Source: Chitinophagaceae bacterium (lineage in GTDB: Bacteria > Bacteroidota > Bacteroidia > Chitinophagales > Chitinophagaceae). From it: a stretch of DNA of 64,000 nt. The position numbers were made by a program, and so were the translations under genes. The notes under the pieces are model-generated. The model did no database searches. It was not told the origin of the DNA and saw only the letters and a program-made list of their open reading frames with translations. This document shows, in pieces, positions 34,621 through 43,724 of this stretch (positions within the stretch are counted from its first letter, which is position 1; each line of letters starts with the position of its first letter). Where the stretch lies: positions 986,501 through 1,050,500 of the forward strand of contig JADKIE010000001.1 in assembly GCA_016721385.1 (NCBI GenBank), read 5' to 3'.

Positions 34621-36163
34621 TTTCTTATTTTCCGTAAAGGAAAGTGTTTTGAATTGATGGTAATAATTATTTCTCTTTTAACGTTATTTTTTTTTGATTG
34701 AATTAAATTGCTTACAATTTTTGCGCTGTGTAAGCATAGCGGAATACCACCTCCCGGATGCACCGTTCCTCCACAAAAATATAACCCTTTAATGTTGTTA
34801 TTAAAATTAGGGTGGCGCACAAAAGCAGCAAGCTTACTGTTAGAGCTTGTTCCGTAAAGACTTCCCATATAGGAACTTGTTTGATTTTCAATTTGTAACG
34901 GATCTAATATTTGCTCTATCTCTATCAAAGGTTCAATATCTGTTTGTAAAATGTTGTTTAGTTTTTCGATAACCTTTTTTTTAGCAGCTTGTACTACATG
35001 TTCCCAATTTTGTCCGCAATTTGCCGGTGCATTTACCATCACAAACCAATTTTCTTTTCCAACTGGCGCTTGACTTTTTCAAGTTTACTCGTTATGTTTA
35101 TATACACGGTAGGGTCTGTGTACATTGTTTTTTGTTTAAATAAACAATCAAACTCTGCTTTATAATTTTTACTGAAAAAGATATTATGCAAGCATAAATC
35201 AGCAAACTCTTTTTTAATTCCCCAATAAAAAACTATTGCGCTGCTGCTCCTTTCTTGTATTAAAATCTGTTTTGCTTTTTGCTGATTATTTAGTAAATTT
35301 TTGTATGTAAAAAAAACATCTGCATTACATATAACTATCTCTGCAAAAACATTTTTATCGTTTACCACAACGCCTATAATTTTCCCGTCATTATGAATAA
35401 TGCTACTAACAGGTGTATTAAAATAAAATTTTGCTCCTACTTTTTTTGCAAGTTCATACAAAGCATTGGTAATACTTATCATGCCGCCTGTAGGATAAAA
35501 AACTCCTTCATTCATTTCTAAATGTGGTATTAAACTTAACATTCCGGGAGCTTTGTAAGGGTTGCTGCCATTATATGTTGCATACCGGTTAAATAATTGA
35601 ATTGCTTCGGGTGTTTTAAATTTAGAAGAGTTGTAGCTGTTAAGTGATTTAAATAAATAACTATACTTAACCGTTTTAAGTGCTGCTAATATTTGCTTAC
35701 TAAACCATGTTTTGCGTTTGTGCAACGAATTAGTTAAAAATATTTTACCAATATTGTTATACAGTGCTTTTGATGCTTTTAAATACTTTGTTACCGTTTC
35801 AGGGTTTTCACCTAATTTTTCGGCCATTTCATTTGCCAGCAAAATTGGGTTAGCGTTAGCATTTAAAATTTTACCATTATCATAAAAGTAATTGCAAATA
35901 TTATCTACTTTACTGTATTCAAAATAGTTTTGCATTGGCTCGCCGGCAAGCTCAAATAACTCTTCAATATTTTGAGGCTGCGTAAATAAAGATGGTCCTG
36001 CATCAAAAGAAAATCCATTTGTTTTAAAGGCCGATAATTTTCCTCCGGGGTAATCATTTTTTTCGTAAACGCTTACAGAATAACCTTGCACACTCAACCG
36101 AATTGCTGCAGCTAAGCCTGCTACACCACTACCAATTACTATTACATTTTTATTTTTATCCAT
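34617..36163 (-). CDS. crtD: Carotenoid 3',4'-desaturase (CrtD-type), frameshifted
   Basis: The N-terminal FAD motif is NVIVIGSGVAGLAAAIRLSV followed by YEKNDYPGGKLSAF. The C-terminus has SLYGTSSNSKLAAFVRHPNF and GLYFCGGTVHPGGGIPLCLH. The sequence is of the phytoene-desaturase superfamily. It is the second such gene in the cluster, beside cruF, which points to CrtD (C3',4' desaturation of hydroxylated psi-ends). The frame breaks at the T5 run 35075-35079 (one base missing). Adding it gives ..EKSQAPVGKENWFVMVNAPA and about 515 residues. The upstream gene is idi, 16 bases away. Confidence 0.85.
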
Positions 36164-36179
36164 TTAGGCAAAAATTCAA

Positions 36180-36716
36180 TCACTTTGTAAAAATAGCATT
36201 GAAATTTTCAGCAAGATAGTTTTCTATCAGGGGAAAAGCAATTTTAAACCATTCGGTATACTTTTCAGGATGCAAGTCTATATCTCTTCTAACAACTTCA
36301 ACAGCCATATAACAATAATCTTCCACTTCATTTGCGTCCGGTTTAATTTTGCCATTATACAAACCTACAAATACATGGTCAAACTCATTCTCTGTTAAGC
36401 CGTTTTCAAAAGAGGCTTTGTATTTAAAGTGAAACGCCTTTTGTATAGTTGTAGTAAAGCCCATTTCTTCGAACAATCTTTGTTTTGCGGCATGTAAAAT
36501 TTCTTGTCCTTCATAAGGATGGCTGCAGCAAGCATTTGTCCATAAACCACCACTATGGTATTTAGTTAATGCTCTTTGCTGCAATAACATTTCGCCTTCC
36601 ATATTAAAAATAAAAACACTAAATGCCCTGTGCATAATTCCAAGCTGGTGTACCTTCATTTTTTCCATGAGGCCAACCGGCAAATCGTTTTCATCAACTA
36701 AAATTAATTGTTGCAA
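36180..36716 (-). CDS. idi: Isopentenyl-diphosphate delta-isomerase, type I
   Basis: A 178-residue Nudix-fold enzyme interconverting IPP and DMAPP. Key motifs are HRAFSVFIFNMEGEMLLQQR, GGLWTNACCSHPYEGQ with catalytic Cys, the Glu-rich RLFEEMGF and FKYKASFENGLTENEFDHVF. The start is a TTG at 36716 (M-Q-Q-L-I-L-V-D-E-N), which matches homologue N-termini; no ATG fits. The gene follows crtB by 8 bases and feeds C5 precursors into carotenoid synthesis. Confidence 0.92.
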   Translation of the reverse strand: MQQLILVDENDLPVGLMEKMKVHQLGIMHRAFSVFIFNMEGEMLLQQRALTKYHSGGLWTNACCSHPYEGQEILHAAKQRLFEEMGFTTTIQKAFHFKYKASFENGLTENEFDHVFVGLYNGKIKPDANEVEDYCYMAVEVVRRDIDLHPEKYTEWFKIAFPLIENYLAENFNAIFTK

Positions 36717-36724
36717 AATAAAAA

Positions 36725-37563
36725 TTATAACATGTTTAATTGTGTACGTAAACTTGCTTTTGCTAAAATAATTGCTTTATAGTAATCAGGGATTCTAATT
36801 CTGGAATGCAAAATATCTACCGTGTTTGTTTTTTTAATTTTACTAAACAAAGAGAAATAATATTTGTAGGCTACATATACTCCAAATTTTGCCTTAACAG
36901 GTAACTGCAAAATACTATTGTATGCATTTGCAAAATCATTAGCAATATCTTCTTCTATTTGCTTTTTCATATTTGCAGTAAAATTCCTAAAATCTACCCC
37001 AGGGAAAATATGTACGGCTTAGTTGCTCATAGTCTGCTTTTATATCTCTCAAAAAATTTACTTTTTGAAAAGCAGCACCTAAAAGCTTGTGCTCCTGGTT
37101 TTAGGTGCTGGTAAAGTTTTTTATCGCCTTCGCAAAAAATTAATAAACACATTAACCCCACAACTTCAGCACTACCATATATGTACTCTTTATAGCCATC
37201 TTCATCGTAAGTTGATTTATTTAAGTCAAACTCCATACTTTTAAAAAAGGCATCAATTAAATTTTTATCAATTTTATATTGATTTACAGTTAGCTGAAAG
37301 CTATGTAAAATAGGGTTCAAACTTATCTTTCGTTGTATAGCTAAATATGTTTCTGTTTTAAATTCATGTAAAAGATCTTCTTTTTTATGCTCATGAAATG
37401 TATCTACAATCTCATCTGCAAAACGTACAAATCCATAAATATTACAAATGGGTGAACGTAACGATTTATGCAATAATTTTATAGCACTACTAAAAGATGT
37501 GCTGTACAAACTTGTTGTAAGTTTGCTGCATCCTTCGCTGGTTTTATGAAATAAATGCATCAT
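36725..37563 (-). CDS. crtB: Phytoene synthase, two frameshifts
   Basis: CrtB condenses two GGPP to phytoene. The first Asp-rich motif is GFVRFADEIVDTFHEHKK near residue 45. After correction the second is VNFLRDIKADYEQLSRTYFP. EDGYKEYIYGSAEVVGLMCL is also conserved. Two bases are extra: one in the A4 run 37081-37084 and one in the C/G run around 36997-37004. Removing both gives a continuous ~280-residue protein. The 4-base ATGA overlap with crtI suggests coupled translation. The errors are in short homopolymers. Confidence 0.87.
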
Positions 37564-39053
37564 ACAAATTGTTTTAATACTTCTTTTGCTACTACCTCTC
37601 CACTTATTAAGCTTGGCGGCACACCCGGACCTGGCACAGTTAATTGCCCGGTATAAAACAAATTTTTAACTTTTTTACTTTTACATGACGGCTTTAATAT
37701 GGCCGTTTGCATTAATGTATTTGCCAATCCGTAAGCGTTACCTCTAAATGAATTATAGTCTTCGCTAAAATTACTTACCGAATACGATTTTTTATACACT
37801 ATTGAATCGGATATTTTTTGCTCTATTTTATCTTCAAATCGCTTAATAATTTTTTCGAGGTAGTTGCTTCTTAATTCCTCTGTATCCTTTTGTAGCCCTG
37901 CAGCAACAGGTATTAAAAATACAATGTTTTCGCAGCCTTCTGGCGCTGTTGTTTTATCGGTTACAGATGATACACTTACATAAAACAATGGGTTGCTTGG
38001 CCATTGTGGTGTGGTGTAAATTTCGTTGCCATGTAAAGAAAAATCAGCATCAAAAAACAAAGAATGATGTTGTACATTTTTAAGTTTTTTATTTAAGCCT
38101 ACATAATACAATAAACAACTAGGTGCCATTATTCTTTTATTCCAATATGTTTCACTGTAAGAACGGTATTGTTGGGCAAGTAATTTGGTTTCAGTAAAAT
38201 GATAATCGGCACTCCTTACAACTGCATCTGCCCAAAAATTTACCGTTGTTACCTGCTGATTAATCACTTGTTTAGCTAGAACTTTATTTGCAAATTTATT
38301 ATCTACAACAATTTCATTTACATCACAATTAAACTCAAACTTTACTCCTAACTCAATTGCCAAATTATACATTGCCTCCACAATTTTATACATGCCGCCT
38401 TGCGGATACCAAGTACCTAATTTTATATCTGCATAATTCATAAGGCTGTACAATGCCGGTGTATTTTGCGGCAATGCGCCTAAAAACAATACCGGAAACT
38501 CCATCAACTGCTGCAGTTTAGGGTTTTTAAAATATTTAGCAATATGGTTTTTCATATTATTAAACACATCTAACCTAAACACTCCTTTTATAACATCCCA
38601 GTCTAAAAATTCTGTTACCGATTGACTTGGCTTATGCACTAATTTATTTATACCAACTTCATATTTATAGGCCGCCTCCTTTAAAAATTCATCTAACTGT
38701 ACTGCACTTCCTTTTTCAATACTTTCAAACAAGTTTCTTAACTCTTCGTAATTAGCAGGAATATTCATTATTGCATCCTGCCAATAAACACTATACGAAG
38801 GGTCTAATCTTTTTAGCGTATAATAATCGGACACTTTTTTATCAAATTGTTTAAAAAAATGTTCAAAAACATCGGGCATCCAATACCAACTTGGGCCCAT
38901 ATCAAACACAAAACCATTGCTACATAATTGCCTTGCTCTACCACCAGGTGTACTTTGCTTTTCCAAAACAGTTACTTTGCATCCGGCTTTAGCCAAAAAG
39001 CATGCTGCAGATAACCCTGCAAAACCACTTCCTATTATTACTACCTTTTTCAC
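37560..39053 (-). CDS. crtI: Phytoene desaturase
   Basis: A 497-residue FAD-dependent desaturase converting phytoene to lycopene. Motifs: VVIIGSGFAGLSAACFLAKA (Rossmann), LEKQSTPGGRARQL, FVFDMGPSWYWMPDVFEHFF near residue 50 and the C-terminal LFYTGQLTVPGPGVPPSLIS. The start codon is GTG at 39053. It is the first biosynthetic gene after the sigma factor, 47 bases downstream, and overlaps crtB. Confidence 0.92.
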   Translation of the reverse strand: MKKVVIIGSGFAGLSAACFLAKAGCKVTVLEKQSTPGGRARQLCSNGFVFDMGPSWYWMPDVFEHFFKQFDKKVSDYYTLKRLDPSYSVYWQDAIMNIPANYEELRNLFESIEKGSAVQLDEFLKEAAYKYEVGINKLVHKPSQSVTEFLDWDVIKGVFRLDVFNNMKNHIAKYFKNPKLQQLMEFPVLFLGALPQNTPALYSLMNYADIKLGTWYPQGGMYKIVEAMYNLAIELGVKFEFNCDVNEIVVDNKFANKVLAKQVINQQVTTVNFWADAVVRSADYHFTETKLLAQQYRSYSETYWNKRIMAPSCLLYYVGLNKKLKNVQHHSLFFDADFSLHGNEIYTTPQWPSNPLFYVSVSSVTDKTTAPEGCENIVFLIPVAAGLQKDTEELRSNYLEKIIKRFEDKIEQKISDSIVYKKSYSVSNFSEDYNSFRGNAYGLANTLMQTAILKPSCKSKKVKNLFYTGQLTVPGPGVPPSLISGEVVAKEVLKQFV

Positions 39054-39100
39054 AAATCTAAAATACGGTTATTGGATATTAAAAACGAAACAAATGTTTT

Positions 39101-39601
39101 TTAAAATCTGTTTATATGATCTTTTAATTGCTTTCGGGCAAAATGTATTCTGCTTTTTATTGTACCCAGTGGTTCATTAAGCATTACGGCTATTTCGTTG
39201 TACCTATATCCATCAAAATACAGCATGAAAGGGTTTTTAAACATAGTTGGCAACTTATAAATTTCACTGTGTATTTCTTTTAATTGCATATTATCTAGTG
39301 CAGCATTTGAAGTTGTCACTTGCTGTGTATCTAAAAGAAAATCGTTTGGTGTATAATTTAAAATTGTTTTTTGTTTTGCCTTACGTCTATATTCATTAAT
39401 AAAGATGTTACGCATAATTGTATACAACCATGCTTTAATATTAGTGCCCACATTATACTTTTCTTTATTAGCCAAAGCTCTGTAGTATGTTTCTTGCAGT
39501 AAATCTTTAGCTGCTTCTACATCTCTGGTTAATGTAACAGCAAATGGTTTTAAACTGTCTTCATTTTTTGTAAGCATCTGTGTAAACTCGGTAGTTGACA
39601 T
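39101..39601 (-). CDS. ECF sigma factor
   Basis: A 166-residue sigma-70 family ECF factor: region 2 with FAVTLTRDVEAAKDLLQETY and IKAWLYTIMRNIFINEYRRK, region 4 with FDGYRYNEIAVMLNEPLGTI then KSRIHFARKQL. It sits between a CarH-type regulator and crtI on the same strand. A leader of 117 bases carries two matched inverted repeats (39607-39692). It probably drives the crt genes when CarH repression is lifted by light. No anti-sigma gene is adjacent. Confidence 0.9.
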   Translation of the reverse strand: MSTTEFTQMLTKNEDSLKPFAVTLTRDVEAAKDLLQETYYRALANKEKYNVGTNIKAWLYTIMRNIFINEYRRKAKQKTILNYTPNDFLLDTQQVTTSNAALDNMQLKEIHSEIYKLPTMFKNPFMLYFDGYRYNEIAVMLNEPLGTIKSRIHFARKQLKDHINRF

Positions 39602-39606
39602 TTATT

Positions 39607-39692
39607 TTGTTTAATTTTTACACCTTAAAGTTAAACAAAATAAATTTAATGTGCAAAATTTTGTTTAAAATATTAAAAAATTGATTAAACAT
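39607..39692. promoter_or_regulatory. Twin inverted repeats TTGTTTAA-N16-TTAAACA, candidate CarH operator
   Basis: Two 32-base units: TTGTTTAA (39607-39614) with TTAAACAA (39631-39638), and TTGTTTAA (39661-39668) with TTAAACAT (39685-39692). Both have a 16-base spacer. They fill the gap between the CarH-like gene and the sigma gene. A single further TTGTTTAA half-site (40640-40647) lies upstream of the carH start. The pattern suits a multimeric MerR-type repressor with autoregulation; binding is inferred. Confidence 0.6.
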
Positions 39693-39718
39693 TTTTTGAA
39701 TTTGAAAAGTAAAAAAGC

Positions 39719-40605
39719 CTAAATAGCTGAAATAAAATCGATTACTTCCTTCAAACTATTTTTTTTGTGAATATTTTTAGGCAATTTCTTACTGTAAGTA
39801 CTAACAACATTGCCCGAAACCACAAGCGGCACATTTGGAATTTGTAAAGTGATCTCTTCAATAAACTTATCCAGTTTAAAATTTTTACTTACCGAGGTTA
39901 AATGGCTGTACAAATAATCGGGCTTAACAGCCTTAACAGTATAGAAAATATCTTTTAACGGCACTGCTGTCCCTAAATAATATACTTTCATCCCTTTTGC
40001 TTTTAGCATAAAATGAACAAGCAATAAACCAAGCTCATGATATTCGCCTTCGGGCAAAAATAAAATAAAGGAGTTTTTTTCTTTTTAGATAAAGGAGCTT
40101 TTTCAATAGCCATTATAATTTTTTGGCGAATGATGTTGGTCACTAAATGCTCTTGAGCAGGAATAATATGATTAGTAAGCCATAAAATGCCAATCTTTTC
40201 TAAAAAAGGAAAAACTAAAGTTGTAACTGTTTTTTGAATACCCTTAGCCTTTATTGTTTTATCAAGCAGCAACTCAAAATTTTCTAAGTTAAAAGTTAAC
40301 ATATACTTCAAGAGTTCGTTTACCTGTTGCTCTTCCTGTGCTTCTGTTTGATTGAGGTTTATGATTTTTTTTTGTACCTCCGCTTCAGACAACTTATTAA
40401 TCTGAGAAATTTTAACACCGTATTTATTAAGTAGAGAAACGTTGAGAATGGTTTTTAATTCGTCATTTGTATAATAACGAATATTAGTATTGGTACGACT
40501 TGGTTTAAGAAAATTATACCGCTGCTCCCAAATACGGATTGTGTGGGCCTTTATGCCCGACAGATTTTCCAGATCTTTAATAGTAAATAAATTGTTGGTC
40601 GCCAT
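39719..40605 (-). CDS. carH: CarH/LitR-type B12-binding MerR photoregulator, frameshifted
   Basis: The N-terminal MerR helix-turn-helix is FTIKDLENLSGIKAHTIRIW with EQRYNFLKPSRTNTNIRYYT. A B12-binding cap follows with ILWLTNHIIPAQEHLVTN, matching the Wx9EH motif of adenosylcobalamin photoreceptors. The Rossmann B12 domain then has LPEGEYHELGLLLVHFML with the ExHxxG cobalt-ligand His. In CarH proteins, light breaks the Co-C bond and releases DNA. One base is missing in the T7 run 40074-40080; adding it gives ~296 residues. The position at the head of the crt cluster supports the role. Confidence 0.88.
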
Positions 40606-40666
40606 AATAATTAGCTTGTATTACAAAAAAATCAACAAATTGTTTAATAAGGCATTAAAATAGTTA

Positions 40667-41356
40667 TTAAAAATTTCGTGGCGGCAAATCTTTAAATACT
40701 TTATGTACTAATTGATTTTGGGGGGAAATAATTGACCAAGCGGTTAAAAAAACTATCATAAAATCGGTATACAAAGATGCATGCCGCTGATACCACATTT
40801 CCAATGCACCTTTATAAGGATAAATAGTTGCATACATTGCTTTAGGGTTGGCAGCATCGGAAATAATTTTTTCTTCATCTCTAAAAATCAGAGACCCTAT
40901 TCCCGTCATTCCTGGTTTTACATTATAAATTTTATTTCTAATTTCTTCCGGATAAAGTTTTACACTTACTTCCATTAATGGCCTTGGCCCTACAATACTC
41001 ATATCGCCTTTAAACACGTTGATAATTTGCGGCAGCTCATTAACTTTAGTCATTCGTAATATTTTGCCAAAACCGGTTACTCTCGGGTCATTACGTAATG
41101 TTATCTCGCCAGTACCAATGTTTGGGCTATTTTTAAGCATGGTGGCAAACTTCCAAATATTAAACAGTTTGTTTTTAAAGCCTACCCGTTTTTGAAAATA
41201 AAACACTTCTTTTTCGCCGGTGAATAATAATATTATTATAGAAGGAATAAGAATGGGAGACAATAAAATTAATGCAATGCTTGCAATAAGTATATCAAAA
41301 ATTCTTTTTATAATATTATACATATACTCAATTTGCCGCTCTTCAACTTCGCTCAT
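40667..41356 (-). CDS. Initiating sugar-1-phosphate transferase (PglC/WcaJ-type)
   Basis: A 229-residue bacterial sugar transferase. It has one N-terminal membrane segment (FDILIASIALILLSPILIPS), then VFYFQKRVGFKNKLFNIWKF, TKVNELPQIINVFKGDMSIV, GPRPLMEVSVKLY and KPGMTGIGSLIFRDEE. The short length, lacking extra N-terminal helices, is of the PglC class. It should transfer a sugar phosphate to undecaprenyl phosphate and start the repeat unit. It opens the polysaccharide locus, 61 bases upstream of carH on the same strand. Confidence 0.9.
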   Translation of the reverse strand: MSEVEERQIEYMYNIIKRIFDILIASIALILLSPILIPSIIILLFTGEKEVFYFQKRVGFKNKLFNIWKFATMLKNSPNIGTGEITLRNDPRVTGFGKILRMTKVNELPQIINVFKGDMSIVGPRPLMEVSVKLYPEEIRNKIYNVKPGMTGIGSLIFRDEEKIISDAANPKAMYATIYPYKGALEMWYQRHASLYTDFMIVFLTAWSIISPQNQLVHKVFKDLPPRNF

Positions 41357-41396
41357 AGCTATGATTTTTCAATGATACTTCGACTTCGCTAAAGTA

Positions 41397-42525
41397 CTAA
41401 TAACACTCTTTAATTTTATCAGCTACGGCTTTTAGTTCTTCGTTAGTAATATTGGTACTGCAAGGAATGCTTAAACAACGTTTATATAAATAATCACTTC
41501 TATCCGTTTTATTGTAGTAAATATCATCTTTAAACATTTGTAGTTGGTTCATGGGAACCCAAAACGGACGGCTTTGCATTTTGCTATCATTCAAAGTTTT
41601 CAAAACTTCTTTTGCTTTTCTGTTTTTATTGTAGGCAACCACCAATTAGGGTTTACATCATCGCTTACTTGCTGAAAACTGATATCACCAACTCCTTGTA
41701 ACTCCTTTTTATAAAATGCAATAATTTCTTTTTTGCGTTGTATAAAGCCCGGCAATTGCTCCATTTGTGCTACACCCATTGCAGCAGCAACATTTACCAA
41801 ACGATAGTTGTAGCCAATTTCATCATGTATATATTCAAAACTATCGCTTTTGGCCTGTGTGGTTAAATGCTTGGCTTTTTTGGCAAGTGTTTCATTATCG
41901 GTAACAATCATTCCGCCTCCGCCAGTTGTAATTATTTTATTGCCATTGTAACTAAATGTTCCCATTAAGCCAAAACTACCGGAGTGTTTACCCTTATAAT
42001 AACTGCCCAATGCTTCTGTACTATCTTCAATTACAATAAGGTTATGTTGCTTTGCAATTGCCATAAATTTATCCATATCACACATATTACCTAATACATG
42101 TACAGGCATTATAATTGGAATGCGCTTGCCCGTTTTTTTATGATAACAAACGTTATTGCGTTGTTCTGTTTCGTTATTTAAAAACCTTCCAGCAGGTTTA
42201 AATCCATTTGCCAATTACTTTCGTCAGTATCTATTAAAACAGGGTTTGCGCCTGTGTATTTTATTGAATTTATGGTAGCAATAAATGTTATATTTTGAGT
42301 TATAATTAAATCATCTTTATTAACTCCCATGAGTATTAAACAAATATGCAAAGCTGTGGTGCCGCAACTAGTTGCTACGGCATATTTAGTACCGGCAAAT
42401 TCGGCACTCATTTTTTCCATTTTATCTACATAGCTGCCTACACTGCTTACCCAGCCTGTTTCTATACATTCGGTTACATATTTTAATTCGTTGCCGCCCA
42501 TGTTTGGGCCAGAGAGTAAAAGCAT
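41397..42525 (-). CDS. DegT/DnrJ/EryC1 aminotransferase, two frameshifts
   Basis: A PLP sugar aminotransferase. Motifs: NMGGNELKYVTECIETGWVS, YAVATSCGTTALHICLILMG (PLP phosphate), VIEDSTEALGSYYKGKHSGS, FSYNGNKIITTGGGGMIVTD with the Schiff-base Lys in NGNK. The C-terminus is IPCSTNITNEELKAVADKIK. Two bases are missing: one in the A5 run 42180-42184 and one in the T5 run 41623-41627. Correction gives about 376 residues. It likely makes a 4-amino-sugar for the glycan, of the LegC/PglE type, which fits the acetyl- and formyltransferases nearby. Confidence 0.87.
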
Positions 42526-42590
42526 ATATGAAGTTTAATATTGAAAACTAAAACGTGAAGTTACAAAAAAATATTGCCGCTTTATACCAT

Positions 42591-42642
42591 AAAAAAAGAT
42601 GACACCTTTTATCCTTCGTTGGACTAAGGAGGTGTCATCTTT
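42591..42642 (-). terminator. Strong Rho-independent terminator after the epimerase gene
   Basis: On the minus strand an 11-base-pair stem AAGATGACACC / GGTGTCATCTT is capped by an inner TCCTT/AAGGA hairpin and followed by a T7 run. It lies 17 bases after the epimerase stop codon. It separates the epimerase from the aminotransferase gene. Confidence 0.9.
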
Positions 42643-42658
42643 GAAGTATAAAAATCAA

Positions 42659-43630
42659 TTATATATTTCTAAATTTTTGCCCGAAAGAATCAGTTACAAT
42701 ACCTGTACTTAATAGCTTGTAAATTTCCTTTACACCATCGGGTACGGTTTTAGTAATGGTAAAACCCAGCTCGTTTTTAATTTTATCAAAATTTACTCTA
42801 TAATCTCTGGGATCTTCGTTCATTTCAACATAATTAACTTTTACATTAGGTACTACTTTGCAAACTTCTTCAATTATCATTCCTTTGTTATAGTTTTCCT
42901 CTGTAGTGCCTACATTAAATACATTGGCTCTTACTTTTTCATCTGCACTTTCCAATACCAACACAACAGCTCTGGCTAAATCATCTACATGGCAGTAAGG
43001 CCGCCAAAATTGTGCTCCCCAAATTTCTTGCTCGCCCTTAACCGTTGCATTTCGTGTAAATTCATTTACAGTTAAATCAAACCGTATTCTTGGGCTAAAA
43101 CCATATACAGTACTAAAACGTAAAGCTGTGCTGCACATTTTAGTATCTTTTCTTTCGTGCATTATATAGTTTTCGAACTTTACTTTTAACTCGGCATAAA
43201 GGCTTACCGGATTAAGTTCTGAGGTTTCTGTAACAAAAGAATCCGGATCGGGCATTTTGCCGTAATTACTGCAAGTACTTGCAAATACAAAACGCTTTAC
43301 ACCGGCTTTTTCTGCTGCTTCAAAAAGAGCAACACTGCCATCCCAATTGGTAGAGTTGGCATCATCGGCGTATTTTTTACAGGCAGGGTCGCCAACAATG
43401 GCGGCTAAGTGTGCAATAGCATCAACACCAACTAATGCTTTTTGTACATCATCTGCATTACGTACATCCCCTTTTAAAAATTCAAAATTTGGGTTCAACA
43501 TTACATCGTACAATGCATCGCCTCCAAAATTTAAATTATCAAATGCCCTTACATTGTAGCCTTTGTTTAATAACTGACGAACCAATACTGAGCCTATATA
43601 ACCGGCTCCGCCTGTAACTAATACTTTCAT
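42659..43630 (-). CDS. NAD-dependent nucleotide-sugar epimerase/dehydratase (extended SDR)
   Basis: A 323-residue extended short-chain dehydrogenase: VLVTGGAGYIGSVLVRQLLN (NAD loop), DAIAHLAAIVGDPACKKY, FVFASTCSNYG and the catalytic SLYAELKVKFEN (YxxxK). The C-terminal half has RFSTVYGFSPRIRFDLTVNE. Substrate is not determinable; related enzymes act on UDP- or GDP-hexoses. It has its own promoter (43655-43662) and terminator, so it is monocistronic. It should supply a precursor for the surface glycan. Confidence 0.87.
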   Translation of the reverse strand: MKVLVTGGAGYIGSVLVRQLLNKGYNVRAFDNLNFGGDALYDVMLNPNFEFLKGDVRNADDVQKALVGVDAIAHLAAIVGDPACKKYADDANSTNWDGSVALFEAAEKAGVKRFVFASTCSNYGKMPDPDSFVTETSELNPVSLYAELKVKFENYIMHERKDTKMCSTALRFSTVYGFSPRIRFDLTVNEFTRNATVKGEQEIWGAQFWRPYCHVDDLARAVVLVLESADEKVRANVFNVGTTEENYNKGMIIEEVCKVVPNVKVNYVEMNEDPRDYRVNFDKIKNELGFTITKTVPDGVKEIYKLLSTGIVTDSFGQKFRNI

Positions 43631-43654
43631 TTAAAAATGATTTTATTTTGTTTA

Positions 43655-43662
43655 CAAAAGTA
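43655..43662 (-). promoter_or_regulatory. -7 promoter box (TACTTTTG) of the epimerase gene
   Basis: An exact TAnnTTTG match on the minus strand, 25 bases before the epimerase start. It lies in the divergent gap to the beta-helix gene at 43725. Confidence 0.45.
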
Positions 43663-43724
43663 GGCAAATTTTAACTCCCTTTGTTTTAATTATTACATAC
43701 TTTTATGGGTAAACCAACGCAATA

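Noticed and set aside
42591..42642. Riboswitch or small RNA
   Set aside because: The hairpin is a long stem followed by a T run directly after a stop codon, so it is a terminator.
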